A stretch of DNA of 62,661 nucleotides from Ophiocordyceps camponoti-saundersi (nom. inval.) (GCA_003339415.1 PDHQ01000205.1:1-62661), one strand, 5' to 3'. Shown: positions 24,181-38,173, counted from the first letter of the stretch. Numbers and translations: made by a program. Notes: generated from the letters alone by a model not told the origin.

Positions 24181-27100
24181 CTTAGCTATATAATTAGCTT
24201 AATATTCCTTTAAGTAATAATTTAGATTTTTTTATAGTTATTATTTTAATTTTTAAAAAACTCTTACTTATATTTATATCTTTTATAATAAGTATTTTAT
24301 AATTTTATAATTAATAGCTAGCTTATCTCCCTTTTTTATATATTATATTTAATAGCTAGCTTAGTATATATACTTATTAGAAAATTATACATATAAGCGT
24401 ATATTAACTAATAGTAATTTTATATTATATTAACTTATAGATTTTTAGCTATTAAGGTAGTAAATCGGACCTAAAATATTTTTATTTATAAGATTTTATA
24501 AGCGTAAATTTTTAGCTTAGAAGAAAGCTTTACTATATTTATTACTTTACCTTAACTATATATTATTTCTTTACCCTTAAATTTCTTAAAATAATTAAAA
24601 AAAAATTTACTATTAAAAAAGAAAAAGCTTATATTTTTAATATTTATAAAAAAGTAAAAAAACCTTACTTTTTTAAAAGTAAATTTTCTTTTTTATAATA
24701 TAGAAAAATAAAGCTAGTTAGAAAGTACTTACTATATTAAGATAATCCCTAAAAAACTAAGTTACTTATTATAATTAATTATTTCTTAACTAATTTAAAT
24801 ATAATTATAAGTTATAATTAATTATTTAAATAAGTAAATTAACTAAAATATATATTAAATAGTATTTTTTACTTACTTAGAATTTTTTTAGAAAACTAGC
24901 TACCTTTTATTTAAAAATACTTTTAAACTATAAATAATATTAAAAATAAAAGTAAGTAACCCGCCTTATAAGAGGAAAATAGTAAAAATACTAAGCTTCT
25001 TTTTTAAGAAAAAGGTAAAGAAAAGGCTAAGTCCTTTTTATTAGATAAAGGTAAGAAAACCTCTATATTATTAAAATCCTCTTTAAAAGGAGAACTTTTT
25101 ACTCTAAAGAAGAATATTTTAAGAAAATAATATTTTTTAAATCCTCCTATAATATTATTTAATTCCGGAAAACCTCCCCCTCTTTCCTTAGAAAAGGAAA
25201 GATTAGTATAGATAGTTAATAAAATATTTTACTTTTATAATATTATACCTTAAAACTTATATTATTTAGGATATATTAACTTAAAAAATAATTTATAATT
25301 ATATAATTAATTAAACTTATAAAATCTATTTAGATAATAAGTTTAGCTATAAGCTAAAAATATTAAATAATTTAAATTAGCTAATATTTTTAATATTATT
25401 TTTAATTAAATTAAGGAAACTAATTAAACTATTATTTACTAAAATATTAACCGATTTATAAACGCTTTAAAATAAGTTATAGCTTTAAGTAAGGATTATA
25501 CTAATAAACTTATATAACTTATTCTTTTTTTTCTTAAAAATTATATTATAAAATAGTATTCTAAAGATCTAAATTTATAAATTAGACTAAAACTTACTTT
25601 TCCTAATCTTAAAATCTAAAAATAAGTAAAAGCCTTATAGAAAAGGTTTACTATCTAACTTAATATTACCGCTCTTATTATATAAAAATAAAGCTTTATA
25701 TTTTAAAATATACTTATTAGAAAGGATTTCTAATTATAAGTATTAAAAATAAAAAGAATAGCTTAGGTAGCTTTTTATCCCGAATAATTTATATTAATAA
25801 TTATCTTTTCCTAACTTAATATCTTTTTTAAGAAATTTTCTAATAGCTAATTAGTAAAAATACCTTAAATAACTAAATATATAAATATAAATAATTTATT
25901 CTAAACTTTTAAACTAAGCTAATTAAAGAAACTTAGGGTATTTTTTAAAATAACGCTACTTAGTATATAGTTTTAGGTAAGTTACCCCGATAAGAATATA
26001 AAGTAAATAAGTTTAAGGAGAAATCCCCGCGAAATCCGGACTATTAACTAGAATATAAACTAAATAACTTCTTTAAAAAGCAAATAGATAATACCTAGAA
26101 ACCTTTTAATAAAAATATTAAGTTTAAAATAAAAATAAAATAGCCTTTCCCTAAGAAAAATAGAAAAGGCTTAAAAGGTAATCTTATTCTTATTAACCTT
26201 ATTTATAAACTTATAAATTAAGACCTTAATATAAATAAAGTCTTTACTATCTTTTCGAAAATACGTAATATTATCTTTAATATCTTAGAATAGCTTTTAG
26301 AAAATAACTTTTTTAAGATATCTAAGGATAGATAACTAGCTAATAACTTATATTATCTTATTTTAAATCTTAAGAAATATAAGATAAAACCTTTTAATAT
26401 TATTAAAGACTTTTTTCCTAAAAACCTTTCTATTATTAAAGTTATTTTATAAATAACTAATTTCCCTTTAAAATAAGTTTCTTATTTCTCCTATACGAAG
26501 ATTTTAAGATTTAGTAAAAATAAACTTTCTAACGCTATAAAAATATATATTAATATTAAAATAAATAAATCCCTTATTAGAAAGGACTTACTTAATAAGT
26601 TTAATAATATTAACTATAATCTAATAATAATTTAAAGCTTAAATAGTATTAAATTAGCCTTAACCTATAGTTAAGCTATTTTTACTTTATATATTATTAG
26701 TAAAATTAATAATAAGTTTTACTTTAGTAAGTTTAAAGCTAGCGCTTAAGTTATTAAGCGTTTTCTTATTAAAGTTTTATTAAAATAAGGGTTCTTAATC
26801 CCTTATAAAATTAATATCCTTAACTCTTAATAAGAGCTTTAAATTTAACTTTACGGAGGAATATATATTAAATACTATTCTACTTATAAAAGACTACCTA
26901 TTTATAAATATATAATAGCTATTTTAATAATAATAATCTCTCTTTTTTAATAAGCACGATTTTAGCACTAATTAAGGATCCTCTTAAGAATCGTAATTTT
27001 ATTTTTTTTCCTAATTTTTATTTTCTTTTTAGTTTAATTATTCGTAATTACTTTTATTTAACTATTTTTAACTTAAGTAATAAGCTAATCTTTTTTAAAT

Positions 27101-27456
27101 AGAGAGAAAAGGTTAATATTATACTAAATCTTAAGAATTAATTTTTTTTTATAATCTCTTAATAAATTACTAAAAGGGACTTCTTAGATAACTTTAATAA
27201 ATATTTAATATTAGACTTTCTTTTAGATTAGATAATATTATCTAATAAAACTAATACCGATTTACCTTTTATTAATATCTTAGATCTAAGTTAACTATAT
27301 TAATTAAGTATTTCTAAGATACTTAATATCTTAGAAATTAAGGGAAAGTATAGCGTTAAAATTTATACTCTTAATCCTTAATTATCTAGAAAGGTAAAGT
27401 AGCTATATAATTCCCTTCTAAAATTATAAAAAGATACTAGACTAATTAATTTACCT
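24181..27456. other. AT-rich relic DNA, possible element of unknown type
   Basis: Plus-strand frames with few stops can be read between about 24.86 and 27.45 kb (for example Lys/Glu-rich sequence near 25.0 kb and VIALSKDYTNKLIQLI near 25.48 kb). Minus-strand frames are equally open, and no RT, integrase or transposase motif is visible. The gypsy element E1 inserted at its right edge, so this DNA is older than E1 and should continue at 61148. Confidence 0.45.
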
Positions 27457-27656
27457 TATTAGATAGGTATTAGAGGACAAGGCATTAGAGGACAAGGGAT
27501 TAGAGGGAAAAAAGGGAACTTAGAGAGAAAAATCATTATTATTATTAAACTTACTATTAGACTAATATAAAAAGGATCACGACTACTAATACCCTAACAT
27601 ATAACCCTATACGATCTAATCTAATCCTATAATTTAAGACCGATCGAGGGATTTTA
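27457..27656 (+). repeat. E1 5' LTR (200 bp)
   Basis: It matches 60948-61147 directly, and 35294-35488 and 50682-50876 in inverted orientation. It starts TATTAGATAGG and ends GAGGGATTTTA. The same leader sequence follows here and after the 5' LTR of E2 (TAATAATAAGACTA). Confidence 0.93.
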
Positions 27657-28159
27657 TAATAATAAGACTAAGATTTAGCGCGTTACTATATAAGCTATAA
27701 AATTAATATAATAATATCGTTTAGTAACGATAGCTAAGTATTTAAGGATTTCGGTAGATTACTAAATTAGGAAGCGAAGCGAGTTTTAATTAGGTTAAGC
27801 GGGAGCTACTTAAAGTAAGTCTAGCTATAGCTACTTATTATTACCGGAAAAGCGGCCTTATAATAAGTAAGGTAAGAAGGACTATATAAGTAAGAATAAG
27901 GGGAGAAAAAGGACGAGAGAATATAAGAAAACCCCGTAAGTGCGGATAATCTCCCCTTTTTTTTTCTTCTTTATTATCGCCGAAGGTAATTAGGATAAGA
28001 AGAATATCGGGATAAGTAAATAAAAAGGATTAGGGGCGTATAATCTTCCTAGTAAGATTAACGCTAGAAATCTTTTAATTCGAAGAAATAGATATACTTA
28101 ATAAAAGAAAACTTAGTTCCGCTAAATATTTAGTAATTATAAATATTATAGGTAAAGGT

Positions 28160-29620
28160 AAGTTATTAGAGTATACTTAAGGAGTATTTTAAGGTAGAAG
28201 ATTAGAAAATAATATTAAATATAGATATAGGTTTATTATTAAGTTTACTTAGTTTATTAGAAAGTTTACTATATTATTTACTTTATCCCTTTCTTTTAAT
28301 AAGTTAAATTAGTCTAATAATCGTATACTTAGTACTAATATAAGGGAGTATTACTAGACTAAAAGGTAACTATTACGTTATAATAGCGTTAATTTTATTA
28401 TTAAAGCTTAAGCTATTTACTAGATACCTAAAAGATATTTTAGCTAAAAGGTACCTTAATTAGTATAATATTAATATAGTATTATTAGGTATTTAAGGAG
28501 AGACGTATAATATTATCGTTAGGGAGATCTTCTCTTCGGGTCTTTATAATAAGGCTACTAATTAGTATAATAAGTTAGATAATAAAGATTATACTTAGTT
28601 TAAGTTAGTAACTTTATTTATAAATAAGTTTAAGGAGGTAGACCTAATTATAGAGAGTACCCTTATTATAGAGGTATATAAGTTTAGTTATAAGAAAGGA
28701 GAATTATTAGCTAATTATATAAAATAAGCGGAGGCTTTTTATAGCTAAGTAAAATTAGAAATTTAATAAATTCTATTTACTAACTTTTTAAATCGGATAA
28801 TTAAAAACGCCGAGAAAGATAAATAGTATAAGCGAGCTATTACTAAGCGCCTTTATATTAATAGTAAATAGAAGTTATTAATAGTAATAGTAAGCTTAAT
28901 ATAGTTTAATATTTAATTTATTATATATAACCTATACGATATAATATTTAAAAAGATTAAGAGAGATATTAATAAAGTGCTAGCTATAAAGATAGATTTA
29001 TAAAAAGTAATAGCTAAGTAATAGGAGATAATAACTAAGATAGCTAAATTAATAAAATAATCTAATATTATAGTAGTAAGTAAGTTAAGTAAATACTTAT
29101 AAAACTTAGAAAGCTATCTTATTAGCGGATATTTAAGTATATAAAATATACTTAGATAAACTAATACTTAAGTATAGAATTAAGGATATTTATTATAAAA
29201 TTCTTCGAATATATTATAATAGTAACCTTAAGCCCCTAAACTACTAAGTATAAGACTTAGATATTAACCCCCTAATTTAGATTTATAATAATATTTTAAA
29301 TATAGCGAATAGGGCTATATAGGCTATAATTATCTATTTATAGCTTTATTTAATAAAGAAGTATTCTAATAATAGAAAGCTTATTAGGAAACTTACGCGG
29401 AGGAGATAAAAGAATAGAGACGCTAATAATTACGTTAAGGTACTAGCCTTAAACTATTAGTAAAGAATTTAACGGTTATTAGTTTAGATATAAGTATTCG
29501 ATTACTAATAAGATATATAACTAAGATATTATTAATATTATTTATAATAAAAAGTTTAGATAGAAAAGCTTTAGATTTTACTACGCCCGATATTAATTTT
29601 ATATAAGGATAAACTTATAT
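28160..29620 (+). pseudogene. E1 Gag relic with zinc knuckle
   Basis: A plus-strand frame readable through RIP stops. It contains a capsid-like helical region (for example YIKQAEAFYSQVKLEIQQIL near 28720) and at 29292-29333 a C-x2-C-x4-H-x4-C knuckle that now reads YFKYSE-stop-GYIGYNY, every ligand having become Tyr. The same knuckle in E2 lies at 49000-49042 on the minus strand, also converted. It precedes Pol in the usual gypsy order. Confidence 0.8.
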
Positions 29621-29699
29621 TATTTAGAGACCTAATATTTAAACCTCTTATTAGAAAGAAAAGATAGTATTAACTTCTTAACTTATACGAGGCCGCGTA

Positions 29700-32600
29700 A
29701 CTAAACCGCGCCTTAGAGTAGAATTTAACTTAGATAACTTAGATAAACTATAACGGGATAAATTAAAATAGGAAATTTATCGCCGATCGGTTATACTAAG
29801 TATAGAGCCTAATAATAATATTAGGGAAAGCTTAGCTCTAAGAGATATATTAACTCTAACTATTCCTAGGCCTATCCTAAGACTAATTACTTAGCTATTA
29901 CCTTTAGAAATAAAAGTTTAGACTTACCTTTAAAAGCCTAAGCTAGCTAAAAAATAATACGAGTTAGAGAAAATCTAAGCTATAGAAGAATATAATATTT
30001 TATTATTTAAACTAGGAGATAGGTTAAAAAATACCTTAGTAATATTAAGTATCTTTTAATTATTTTAAGTTATATTATCGATTTATACGTAATTTAATAA
30101 ACTAATATAGTATTAGAAAAAGATTAAGTTCTTAAAAAATAAGGAGGTTATTACGAATCTTATTTAACTATTCGAATTATAAAACCCGCTAGCGGATATT
30201 CTATCTTATAATATACTTAATTAGGTAATTTAGAGAGATATTATAGCGCTAGCTAAAGCTATCCTATTAATATTAAGGTATATTAAAAGCTATATTAAAA
30301 ATTATTAGTATACTATTATTATATTAAATAGAAGCTTTATAGTTAATCTAGTTAATAAGGCCTTTATAGCTAATAATACCCTCTTTATAATCTAGTTACT
30401 TTAATTAAATATAGTTAATATAGCGAATAATAAACTTATAATTATTAAAAAGGTTACTTACTTTCGGGTAGTTATAGTAAAAATCTTAGCTAATATAAAA
30501 ATATATATATTAGGAGACTATAATAATTAGGATATTTTATTAAGCTATATATAGCTAAAACGCGTTAAGGCCGTAGAATATTATATAAAGGAATAGCTAG
30601 AGATTACTAGCTTAGAAAATATTACTTAGATTATTCCGATTTTCTTAGCACTTAATTTATTTAAGCTAGATAGGAAAACGCCGTAAGCCCCTAAATATCT
30701 AAAAGCGGTCGCTAACGATAAAGATAAGATTATATTTATTAAAAATAATAGGCTTATTTTAGAAAAGGTTAAGGATATTTTATCCGCTATTACTAAATAA
30801 TTAGCCTTTTAGGTAAAATAAGACTCTCTAAAAAACTAAGAGCTGCCTCCTATAAAGGCTAGATAGCGGGGTAGCTAAAAATAGTATAGAAAAAAATAGA
30901 TAAAGTATTATAGCTTTAGATCTAGCGAAAGCTAGTAGTATTTATTAGTAAGTAAGTAAAAGTAATATTACCTAAGTTTATATAAAAGAAAGTATATAAA
31001 GTAATAGGTCTTAAATAAATAGCGGAGAAACCGAAGTTAATAAATAAATAGTTACTTAAATATTTAAGATAGCTTAGAGGAGTAGAAGAATTACTAGAAA
31101 TAAAATTAGCTAACCCGAAAGAAAATAAAATAGCTAGGAATAAGAGTAATATAAAAAAGGTAATCTATAACTACGATAAGCTAGATATAATAAACTTTCT
31201 AAAATATCCCCGATATTAGATAAACTAGGAGAAAATAAGTAACGAGGATAATACTAACTACGTATTATATCTTAGATAGGTAAGTATTATAATAATAAGT
31301 ATTTTAAAACTTATATTTTATAAAAATATTACCTTAGACTTAGTTATTTATCCTTTATCGGATACCCTAATTAGGGAAGTTAACGCGTAGTTTAAATAAA
31401 GTTTTATTACGCTAGGAGATTATATTAAAATAGAAAAATAAAAAAAAAGGGTTATAAGATTATATTTTACTTATAAGGATTACTTTATTTCTACCCTTAA
31501 GGAGATTTAGCTTATATAACTAATTACCTATCGAATTAAATTAAAGGAGGGAGTAACGCTAGCTATATTTAAATAAATAAGGTATAATAAGCCTAAACGG
31601 ATCTTTATAAGTAAGGTATTCCTAACGATAAAAAAAGTAAATATTATTTAACTTATCGGCGATAATATAGAATAGGTAGCTAGAACTTTATTCGTTAAGA
31701 AGCACCTTTTAGACCTAGTAGCTTAGAGAATAGTTTATAATTACTATAATATTAATAGGAATACGGTAAAACTAGGATATCTATATTATAACTTAGAGGT
31801 TAATTTAAACTAAGTATATATTAGATAACCGATAGTTTTCTCTTAGTTAGATATATTTAATAAGTTCTAGTTAATCCTAATATAGCTAGAGGACGTATAT
31901 AAGACGGGCTTTACCGCCCCTAATAGTATATAGGAATATATTAATATACCGTAAGGACTAATAGGCGCCCCCTTTACGTACGTAAGGTATAGCGATATCG
32001 TATTTAGTAGATTAATATTAGCGGATAAGGTTAAATACTAAATATTACTAAGTTTTACTATAAAATACTTAATATTAATATTCGTTTATATTAATAATTA
32101 TAACCTTAGTAGCGAAACTTTTAATAGATATTTCGATTTCTTTTAATATTAGTATTTCCCTAAAGTAATATAAGCGCTAATTAGTCTCGTAGGTAAGAAA
32201 ATAAAGCTATTTAATAGCACGGCTAAATTAGTTAAGTTCGAATTAAAAATAGAGCGATTTCGTCTAGAAACTAAGTATTAGTAGAGATTTACGTAGTTAG
32301 GAGACTATTTCTAATAATATCCCCCTTAATTTTAAGAAAAAGTTTAAACGGTGCTATAGCTAACTTTATTTTTTCGTCGTTTTATACTAAGAAAAGTAGA
32401 TAAAGCTAAACTTATTAAGGAAGCGTTTTTTAAAAAAGTAAATAAGGTAACTTTATCGGGACGCTAATCTATATAACTAAAAGTACGATATCGGGATAAA
32501 CCCGTTTAGACGCTAGAGGCGGTAGAAGCTTTATAATTCCTATACTAAGCTATTTAGAATAATATAATATTCGGAGTATAGACGAATATATAATTTTACT

Positions 32601-34560
32601 TAATAATAGATATATTCGATATTAAGACCGGGGCTATTTTTTACTAACTCGATAACTATCTTAATAGAATATTTATTAGAGATTTTAATTTCTAAGATAT
32701 AAAAATTATTATATAAATATTATTTCGGCTAAATAATTTAAAGTAGCGATACTTTATATTTAAAAAAGAAATATTAGCTATTATTTACGCGATTAAGAAA
32801 TACTAATAAATAGTAAATATTTCTCCGTATCTTTTTAAGATTTATATAGATTATAAGGGTATTATTAACTTAATAACGAATATAGCGGAAATATATAATA
32901 AAATTATAAAATAAATTAACGTTCTATAAAAACGGGATATTAAATATATTTATTACCCGAATATAATAAAGATTATTAAAATCGTAGATAGTATATTTAG
33001 ATTATATAACGCTTTAAAAAGCGACGCTTTAAATATAGAGGGCTATATTATACTAGCGTTAAATATTATTAAAGCTACTTAACTTTTATTAAGTAAACCG
33101 CTAATAGGTAGAGAGGTATCTTACCTCTAGGCGGCTATATCCCCTTAGCTAAGAGACCTATAATATATAGAAATTATACTTTTTCTCGTTAATAAAATAT
33201 AAGTATTACTAAACGATAGATATCGCTATATTTAGAGGATAGCTATTAGATATTAAGTTTAGAATAAAATCCTATATTATATCGAATTAAATAAATAGTA
33301 GGCTAAGTATTATTTATAGTTAAATATCTAGTTAAAGTTATAAAGTGCTTATAATATATTAAGCTATTTTTCTAAAAAAAAGACTTTAGTAAATTTAAAA
33401 GGAATCTTATAATAGCTAATTTATAAATCGGATATTACCTATTATTATATATCCTATATAATTTACTAGTAAACTATACTATACTTACCTAAGTTAAAAT
33501 ATAGATAGATTACGATATATAAGCTATAGGAAATAGTAGTCGTTAACTTCCTAGGACCTATTACGCTTATTAGTACTTATAAATATTAATATATTCTAAT
33601 AGCTATAAATTATATAACGCGTTTTCTATTAACTTAAGTATACGAAAATATAACTAGCCCGGAGGTAATAGATATATAGTAATATTACTAAAGCTTAGTA
33701 TTTAGCTAGCCTAAAGCTATTTACTTAGATAATAGATACTATTTCGCTAATATTATTATAGAAAATATAGCTAAGCGATATAAGGTTAAATAGAAGTTTA
33801 GCCCGGTCTTATATTTTTAAAGTACTAGACTAGTAGAGAGGTATATCCGATTAGTAAAAAACTAATTACGAAAATAGAGTCTTAAGCGGTTTAGTATCTC
33901 CCTAGAAGCGTAGAATAAAGCGTTACCTTAAATTACTAACGTGCTAAATTCTCGAAAAGTTAAGATTTTAAGGGTAACTTTAGTAAAAGCTATATTAAGA
34001 TTTAACCTTATAATTATATATTAGAATAAAGATATACTTAAAGCTAAATAATTTAATTTTAACTATTTTAATTAAGATAACTAAATAATCTATAATTTAA
34101 TATTAGCTATAGTAAAAGAAAAGGATATAATCTAGGATATTTTAGCTAACTTTAATATAACTAAATATAATACTAAGCTACGATATACCTTACGAGTTAG
34201 TAACTTTATATAGGAAAGGTAAGATAAGGTAAATACGTTATATAGGAAGTTCGTAACTACGTAAGATAACTTATTTATTATTATTAAGGTTATTTTATTT
34301 ATTACGTATCTAATCTATAGCGTCGTTAGACGTTAAGTTTTACGAAAGCTTTACGTAGATAATCTTAAACTATTTATACTACGTAAAGTATATTTAATAC
34401 CCTTATAGCGGGTAATATAGGATATAGCTACCTAATAAGGCTATAAGTTAGGCGAAGGAATAAATAAGCTTTAGGGTAAAAACCTTTACGCTTATAGGAA
34501 CTCGCTATTATAAGAAGTTAAGGGTAGGGAAACGCGTAAGGTTAAGTAGGAATAATAACT
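29700..34560 (+). pseudogene. E1 Pol relic: protease, RT, RNase H, integrase
   Basis: A protease-like segment (FIVNLVNKAFIANNTLFI) is at about 30.33 kb. RT runs from about 31.56 kb (RIFISKVFLTIKK, PQGLIGAPFTYVRY). Its catalytic box, normally Tyr-x-Asp-Asp, reads FVYINNYNL at 32081-32107, both Asp codons being AAT (32093-32098). RNase H is at about 32.56-33.05 kb, followed by the linker DSIFRLYNALKS. The integrase core has VNFLGPIT, with the first catalytic Asp changed to Asn (33545-33547), then YLDNRYYFAN and LVERYIRLVKN, where Asp and Glu are retained. Integrase after RNase H defines Ty3/gypsy. E2 carries the colinear copy. Confidence 0.9.
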
Positions 34561-35094
34561 TACTACGGTAAATATTAAGTTACTATAGTAAGTATTAATA
34601 GTAATTAATAGTGATTATTAACAGCTATTAGATAGCTAAAGAGTCGCTAATAGTCCCTATACTAAAGAGTCGCTAATAGTCTATTTACTTATTCGCACGT
34701 TTACCTTACTTTATTTTCTATTCTCTTTATATCTATTCTCTCTAAGCATACCTCGTATATACCTTTACTACCGTATATCTCGCGTTTTCGCGCACCGCAC
34801 TATTACTATTTTCCTTTCCTTACTTATTAAATCTTTCTTAATTAGATTATTATCGGGTATTATCGTTATCTTCTTTCTTATATACTTTATATTTATCTCC
34901 TTCTTCCCTACGTATAACTAACTATTATATATTATTATTATTAATATATAGTTATCTCCTTTTATATATACTTTTATTTCGTATATTATTATCGTTTTTT
35001 TTATTTAACTTACCTTCTATTATACCGTTTATCTCCTCCTATATCTATCTTTACTTTACGTATTATATTATTATTATTTTCCTCTTATATCGCT
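34561..35094 (+). other. E1 spacer between integrase and third ORF
   Basis: About 0.5 kb rich in TAT, TTT and CTT codons when read on the plus strand, giving a very hydrophobic Tyr/Phe/Leu/Ile frame. The equivalent spacer in E2 is about 37870-38460. It is probably non-coding, but a membrane protein destroyed by RIP cannot be excluded. Confidence 0.4.
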
Positions 35095-35293
35095 ATAGCT
35101 ACTTAAGATAATTACTTAACTCTTAAAAACGTAAACCCTTTAAAAAACGAAACTATTAACGTTTAGTATTAGAAAATTCGGGCAGAATACGAAAAATACT
35201 AGGGTTTTTTTACTTAGATAATAAAGATAAACTAAAAGGCGAAAATTACTAAAAACCTTAAGATTATTATAATAACCGGAACTCCTTACGGTT
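35095..35293 (+). pseudogene. E1 third ORF, first part, cut by E2
   Basis: The frame NPLKNETINVQYQKIRAEYE (about 35137-35195) resembles the start of the third ORF of E2 (about 37.83 kb, minus). It is broken at 35293 by the insertion of E2 and resumes at 50877, where LYPSQIGRKRGLAII parallels the E2 copy. The product is unknown, possibly a second Gag-like or accessory protein. Confidence 0.6.
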
Positions 35294-35488
35294 TAAAATC
35301 CCTCGATCGGTCTCAGATTATAGGATCAGATTAGATTATATAGTATTATACGTTAGGGCATTAGTGGTCGTGATCCCTTTTATATTAGTCTGATAGCAAG
35401 TTTAATAATAATAATCTCTCTAAGTCCCCTTTTCTTCTCCTCCTATCCCTTATCCCCTTATGCCTTATCCTCTAACGCCTACCTAATA
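35294..35488 (-). repeat. E2 3' LTR (195 bp)
   Basis: It matches 50682-50876 in the same orientation and the E1 LTRs inverted. It keeps CA and TG steps (for example TCTCAGATTATAGG and GCATTAGTGGTCGTG) missing in the E1 LTRs. The internal end beside it (CCCCCCAC on the minus strand) matches the sequence before the E1 3' LTR. Confidence 0.93.
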
Positions 35489-35559
35489 AAGTGGGGGGTA
35501 TCTTTATTATAGTCGCTTACGACCACCTTCTCTATCTAAACCTCTCTATTATAACCCTC

Positions 35560-37870
35560 CTTAAATAGCCTAGATCGGAATAGCCTAGATTAGGGCGGTA
35601 TACCCCTAATTTTCGTTAACCTACTCGACTTAGTAAGAGACCTTTCTTCTCGTCCTTAGTCTAATTAGTCCGATAGCTTTACCTTTTTAACTACTCTATC
35701 GCCCGACTAGGTAGTAGTAATAGGCCTCTTTAACTTAGTTATCTAGCTAGAATACTATATAGATAGGTCCGATATTATCTATCTATTAAACTCTTCGAAG
35801 GACGCTTTTATTACCTAGCGTAATATTAACTTAATAACTATACTTAGAGGGGCTTAGATAATATCTCGAATTAACGTAGATTAAAGAGTCTCGTATATTA
35901 CTTCTTTAATAACCTCCTAGATTAATATCGACTAGAAAATATCCCGTAATATTTCCTTAATAGCCCCTTATAACTAGGTAGCGTCGGTTATATCTATTAG
36001 GGGTTTTTTTAATTAGATTAACATTTAATTAAGTATCCTTATTAATTTATTACGAACTATAAGGATTATCCTCTTATTCTCCTTTATAGATACTATTTAT
36101 CTAATACCTTATTTTATTTTTATCGCTAATTAAAATTCTATACGTTTATAGCGGATAATTTCTCTTATCTCGGTTATTTATTAATCTCTTTATTCGTTTA
36201 TTATAGTTTATTACTCGGTTAGTTATCTAACTTTCTACTCGTTTATAATAGTTATAAGCGTTTCTATCTTAGCGCTTATTATATTCGCTAATACTTCTAT
36301 CTTAGCTCGCTACTCGGTTATTAATACGATCTACGTCTCTCTCTTATAAATATTCGAGTTTATAGTTACTATATAGATAATCTAAGCGGCTTAGGGCTAC
36401 TCGGGCGTAGGTAAGATTATCGCTGCTAATATAGGGGTTTATAGAATAGCTATTTTTATAAGAATAGATATCTATAGAGTAACTATCTTTCCTAGAGCTA
36501 TTACGGTAGAGGTAGTAGCCTCGGAGGTAACTATTATTAGAACCTAGGTATTAACGGTAGAGGTAGTAGCCTCGGAGGTAACCGTTATTAGACCCTAGGT
36601 ATTAGAACTAGAGGTAGGGGTTATAACGACTTTCTTTATTAGAACTTAGGTTAGAACCTAGGTAGTAAAACTAGTAGGGGTTATCTTTATAGTAGTAGAA
36701 CTAGCAGGGGTTATCTTTATCTATCCTTATCTAACGGATTTCTATAATAGCCCTAATAGGGTTATTTAAGAGGGAATCGGTTAATTTCCTAACGGGGTTA
36801 TTTAAGAGGGAATCGGTTAGCTTATCGGAATAGATATCGCCTTAGTAGAACTTAAACTCGATATCGCCTTAGCAGAACTTAAACTCGGGGTTATCGGCTT
36901 AGCTAGAGTTAATTTTATTAGCGTTTTTATTAGCGTTTTTATTAGCGTCTTCGCAGGTATATTATCTATTAATAAACGCCGTTTATCCTTATTACTAATT
37001 CTATTTACGGAGATTAGAGTATAATTATCCGATTCGTCTTCTTCTTATTTATTTATCGGTTTAATTATCGGTTCTACGATAGAAATTAGCGGCAGAAGCT
37101 AGGTAGCTCTCCTTTCGATTACGCGTTATACGTTCTAATTAACTTTAAACTTAAATACCTTCTTAGTATTCTAGGCTCCCGCCTTAGAGCTAGGTATAGC
37201 GACTACCTATTACTAATTATAGCCGTTTCCTTTAAGTGCTAGTTTAGATAAGGCGGCTCCTAGTATATTTATATTTTCCTAGCCTTTAGGCTTATCTTAA
37301 ATTAATTACTTAATATTAACGATTATATAATCGTATAGACGCTAAGCTATTTTAGAGAAAGATTCCCTAATAGTAGATAGGATCTTTTTCTATATATCTT
37401 TTATTACCGTAATAATCTCTATTATTAGAGGAAATTTACTATCTTTACCCCTCTTAACCTTAGTATTAGCGAAATTATACGCCGTCTTATATAACCTCTA
37501 AAGCTTATCTAGCTCTATAGGCTAATTTTTCGGCAATATATTTATTATAATATCCTATTCTAGGACCTAGAATTTTTAAATATTTACTACGACCGTTAAG
37601 AGTGCTAATTTATCCTATATAACCCTAGCGAGGCCCTAGGCTACCTAGTCTCCTTTAGCTACTTATTTAGCTAAGACGTAGCTATATAGAATGCCTATAG
37701 TAAGAGAGATCTTTAAGTTTTTAGAAACCTTAAACTTCTAGCTTTCCCTTATTTATTCGTAGAATATTTCCTAGTATCGTTTAAACTCCTAGCGTATATT
37801 CTTATACTATTTATAAACGGTAAGGTTCTTTTTAGGGTTAATTTCTTCTTCCGTTAGGTAATCTATAATC
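35560..37870 (-). pseudogene. E2 third ORF relic with Thr/Ser-rich in-frame tandem repeats
   Basis: Downstream of integrase the element carries a further coding-like region of about 2.3 kb. Its first part (about 37.87-37.1 kb) is a charged helical protein (for example NFANTKVKRGKDSKFPLI near 37.46 kb) with a matching, diverged segment in E1 at 50.9-51.35 kb. The second part is a Thr/Ser/Pro-rich tract built from tandem repeats whose units are all multiples of three: 51, 36, 30, 27 and 12 bp. One unit reads ITVTSEATTSTV. I recognise no domain. It could be a structural, envelope-like or host-interaction protein; that is inference only. Standard gypsy elements end after integrase. Confidence 0.65.
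36503..36955 (-). repeat. In-frame tandem repeats in the E2 third ORF
   Basis: Visible units: 51 bp twice (36503-36553, 36554-36604), 30 bp (about 36667-36720), 36 bp (36761-36796 and following), 27 bp (36833-36859 and following), and a 12-bp TTAGCGTTTTTA-type unit three times (about 36917-36955). Near-identity between copies implies expansion shortly before or during the life of the element. Confidence 0.9.
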
Positions 37871-38173
37871 TTATATACTTATATAGAGATAATTATAGGA
37901 AATAGGAGACGGATAATATATAAGGGTATAATATATATAAAGACGGAAGATAGTAATATACGATAAGAAAAAATAAGTGCACGATAAGAGAAACGAGTGC
38001 ACGATAAGGAGAAGAAAATACGCGATAATAGATCGTAGTATATAATAAAAAGAAATAAGGAAAAGGAGCGCGCGATAAGAAAACGATAACGTTAACGCTC
38101 GGTAAGATAAAGAGAGAGAAAAGGGATACGAAATTATATATATCGATAAGTTAGAAAAAGTATATATAGGCAA
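37871..38173 (-). other. Hydrophobic 100-residue open frame in the E2 spacer, doubtful gene
   Basis: This is the longest uninterrupted ATG-started frame in the window. Its product would be dominated by Tyr, Ile, Leu, Ser and Phe with no clear signal peptide or ordered membrane segments. It lies between the integrase end and the third ORF of E2, over short direct repeats containing GTGCACGA (37977-38010, 38226-38283). The equivalent spacer in E1 also reads hydrophobic on the same strand. RIP enriches TAT, TTA and ATA codons, so such a frame can arise without selection. I regard it as probably not a gene. Confidence 0.2.

Noticed and set aside
36503..36955. Clustered short repeats considered as a CRISPR-like array
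   Set aside because: Units differ in length, there are no unique spacers of constant size, and the context is a eukaryotic retrotransposon ORF.
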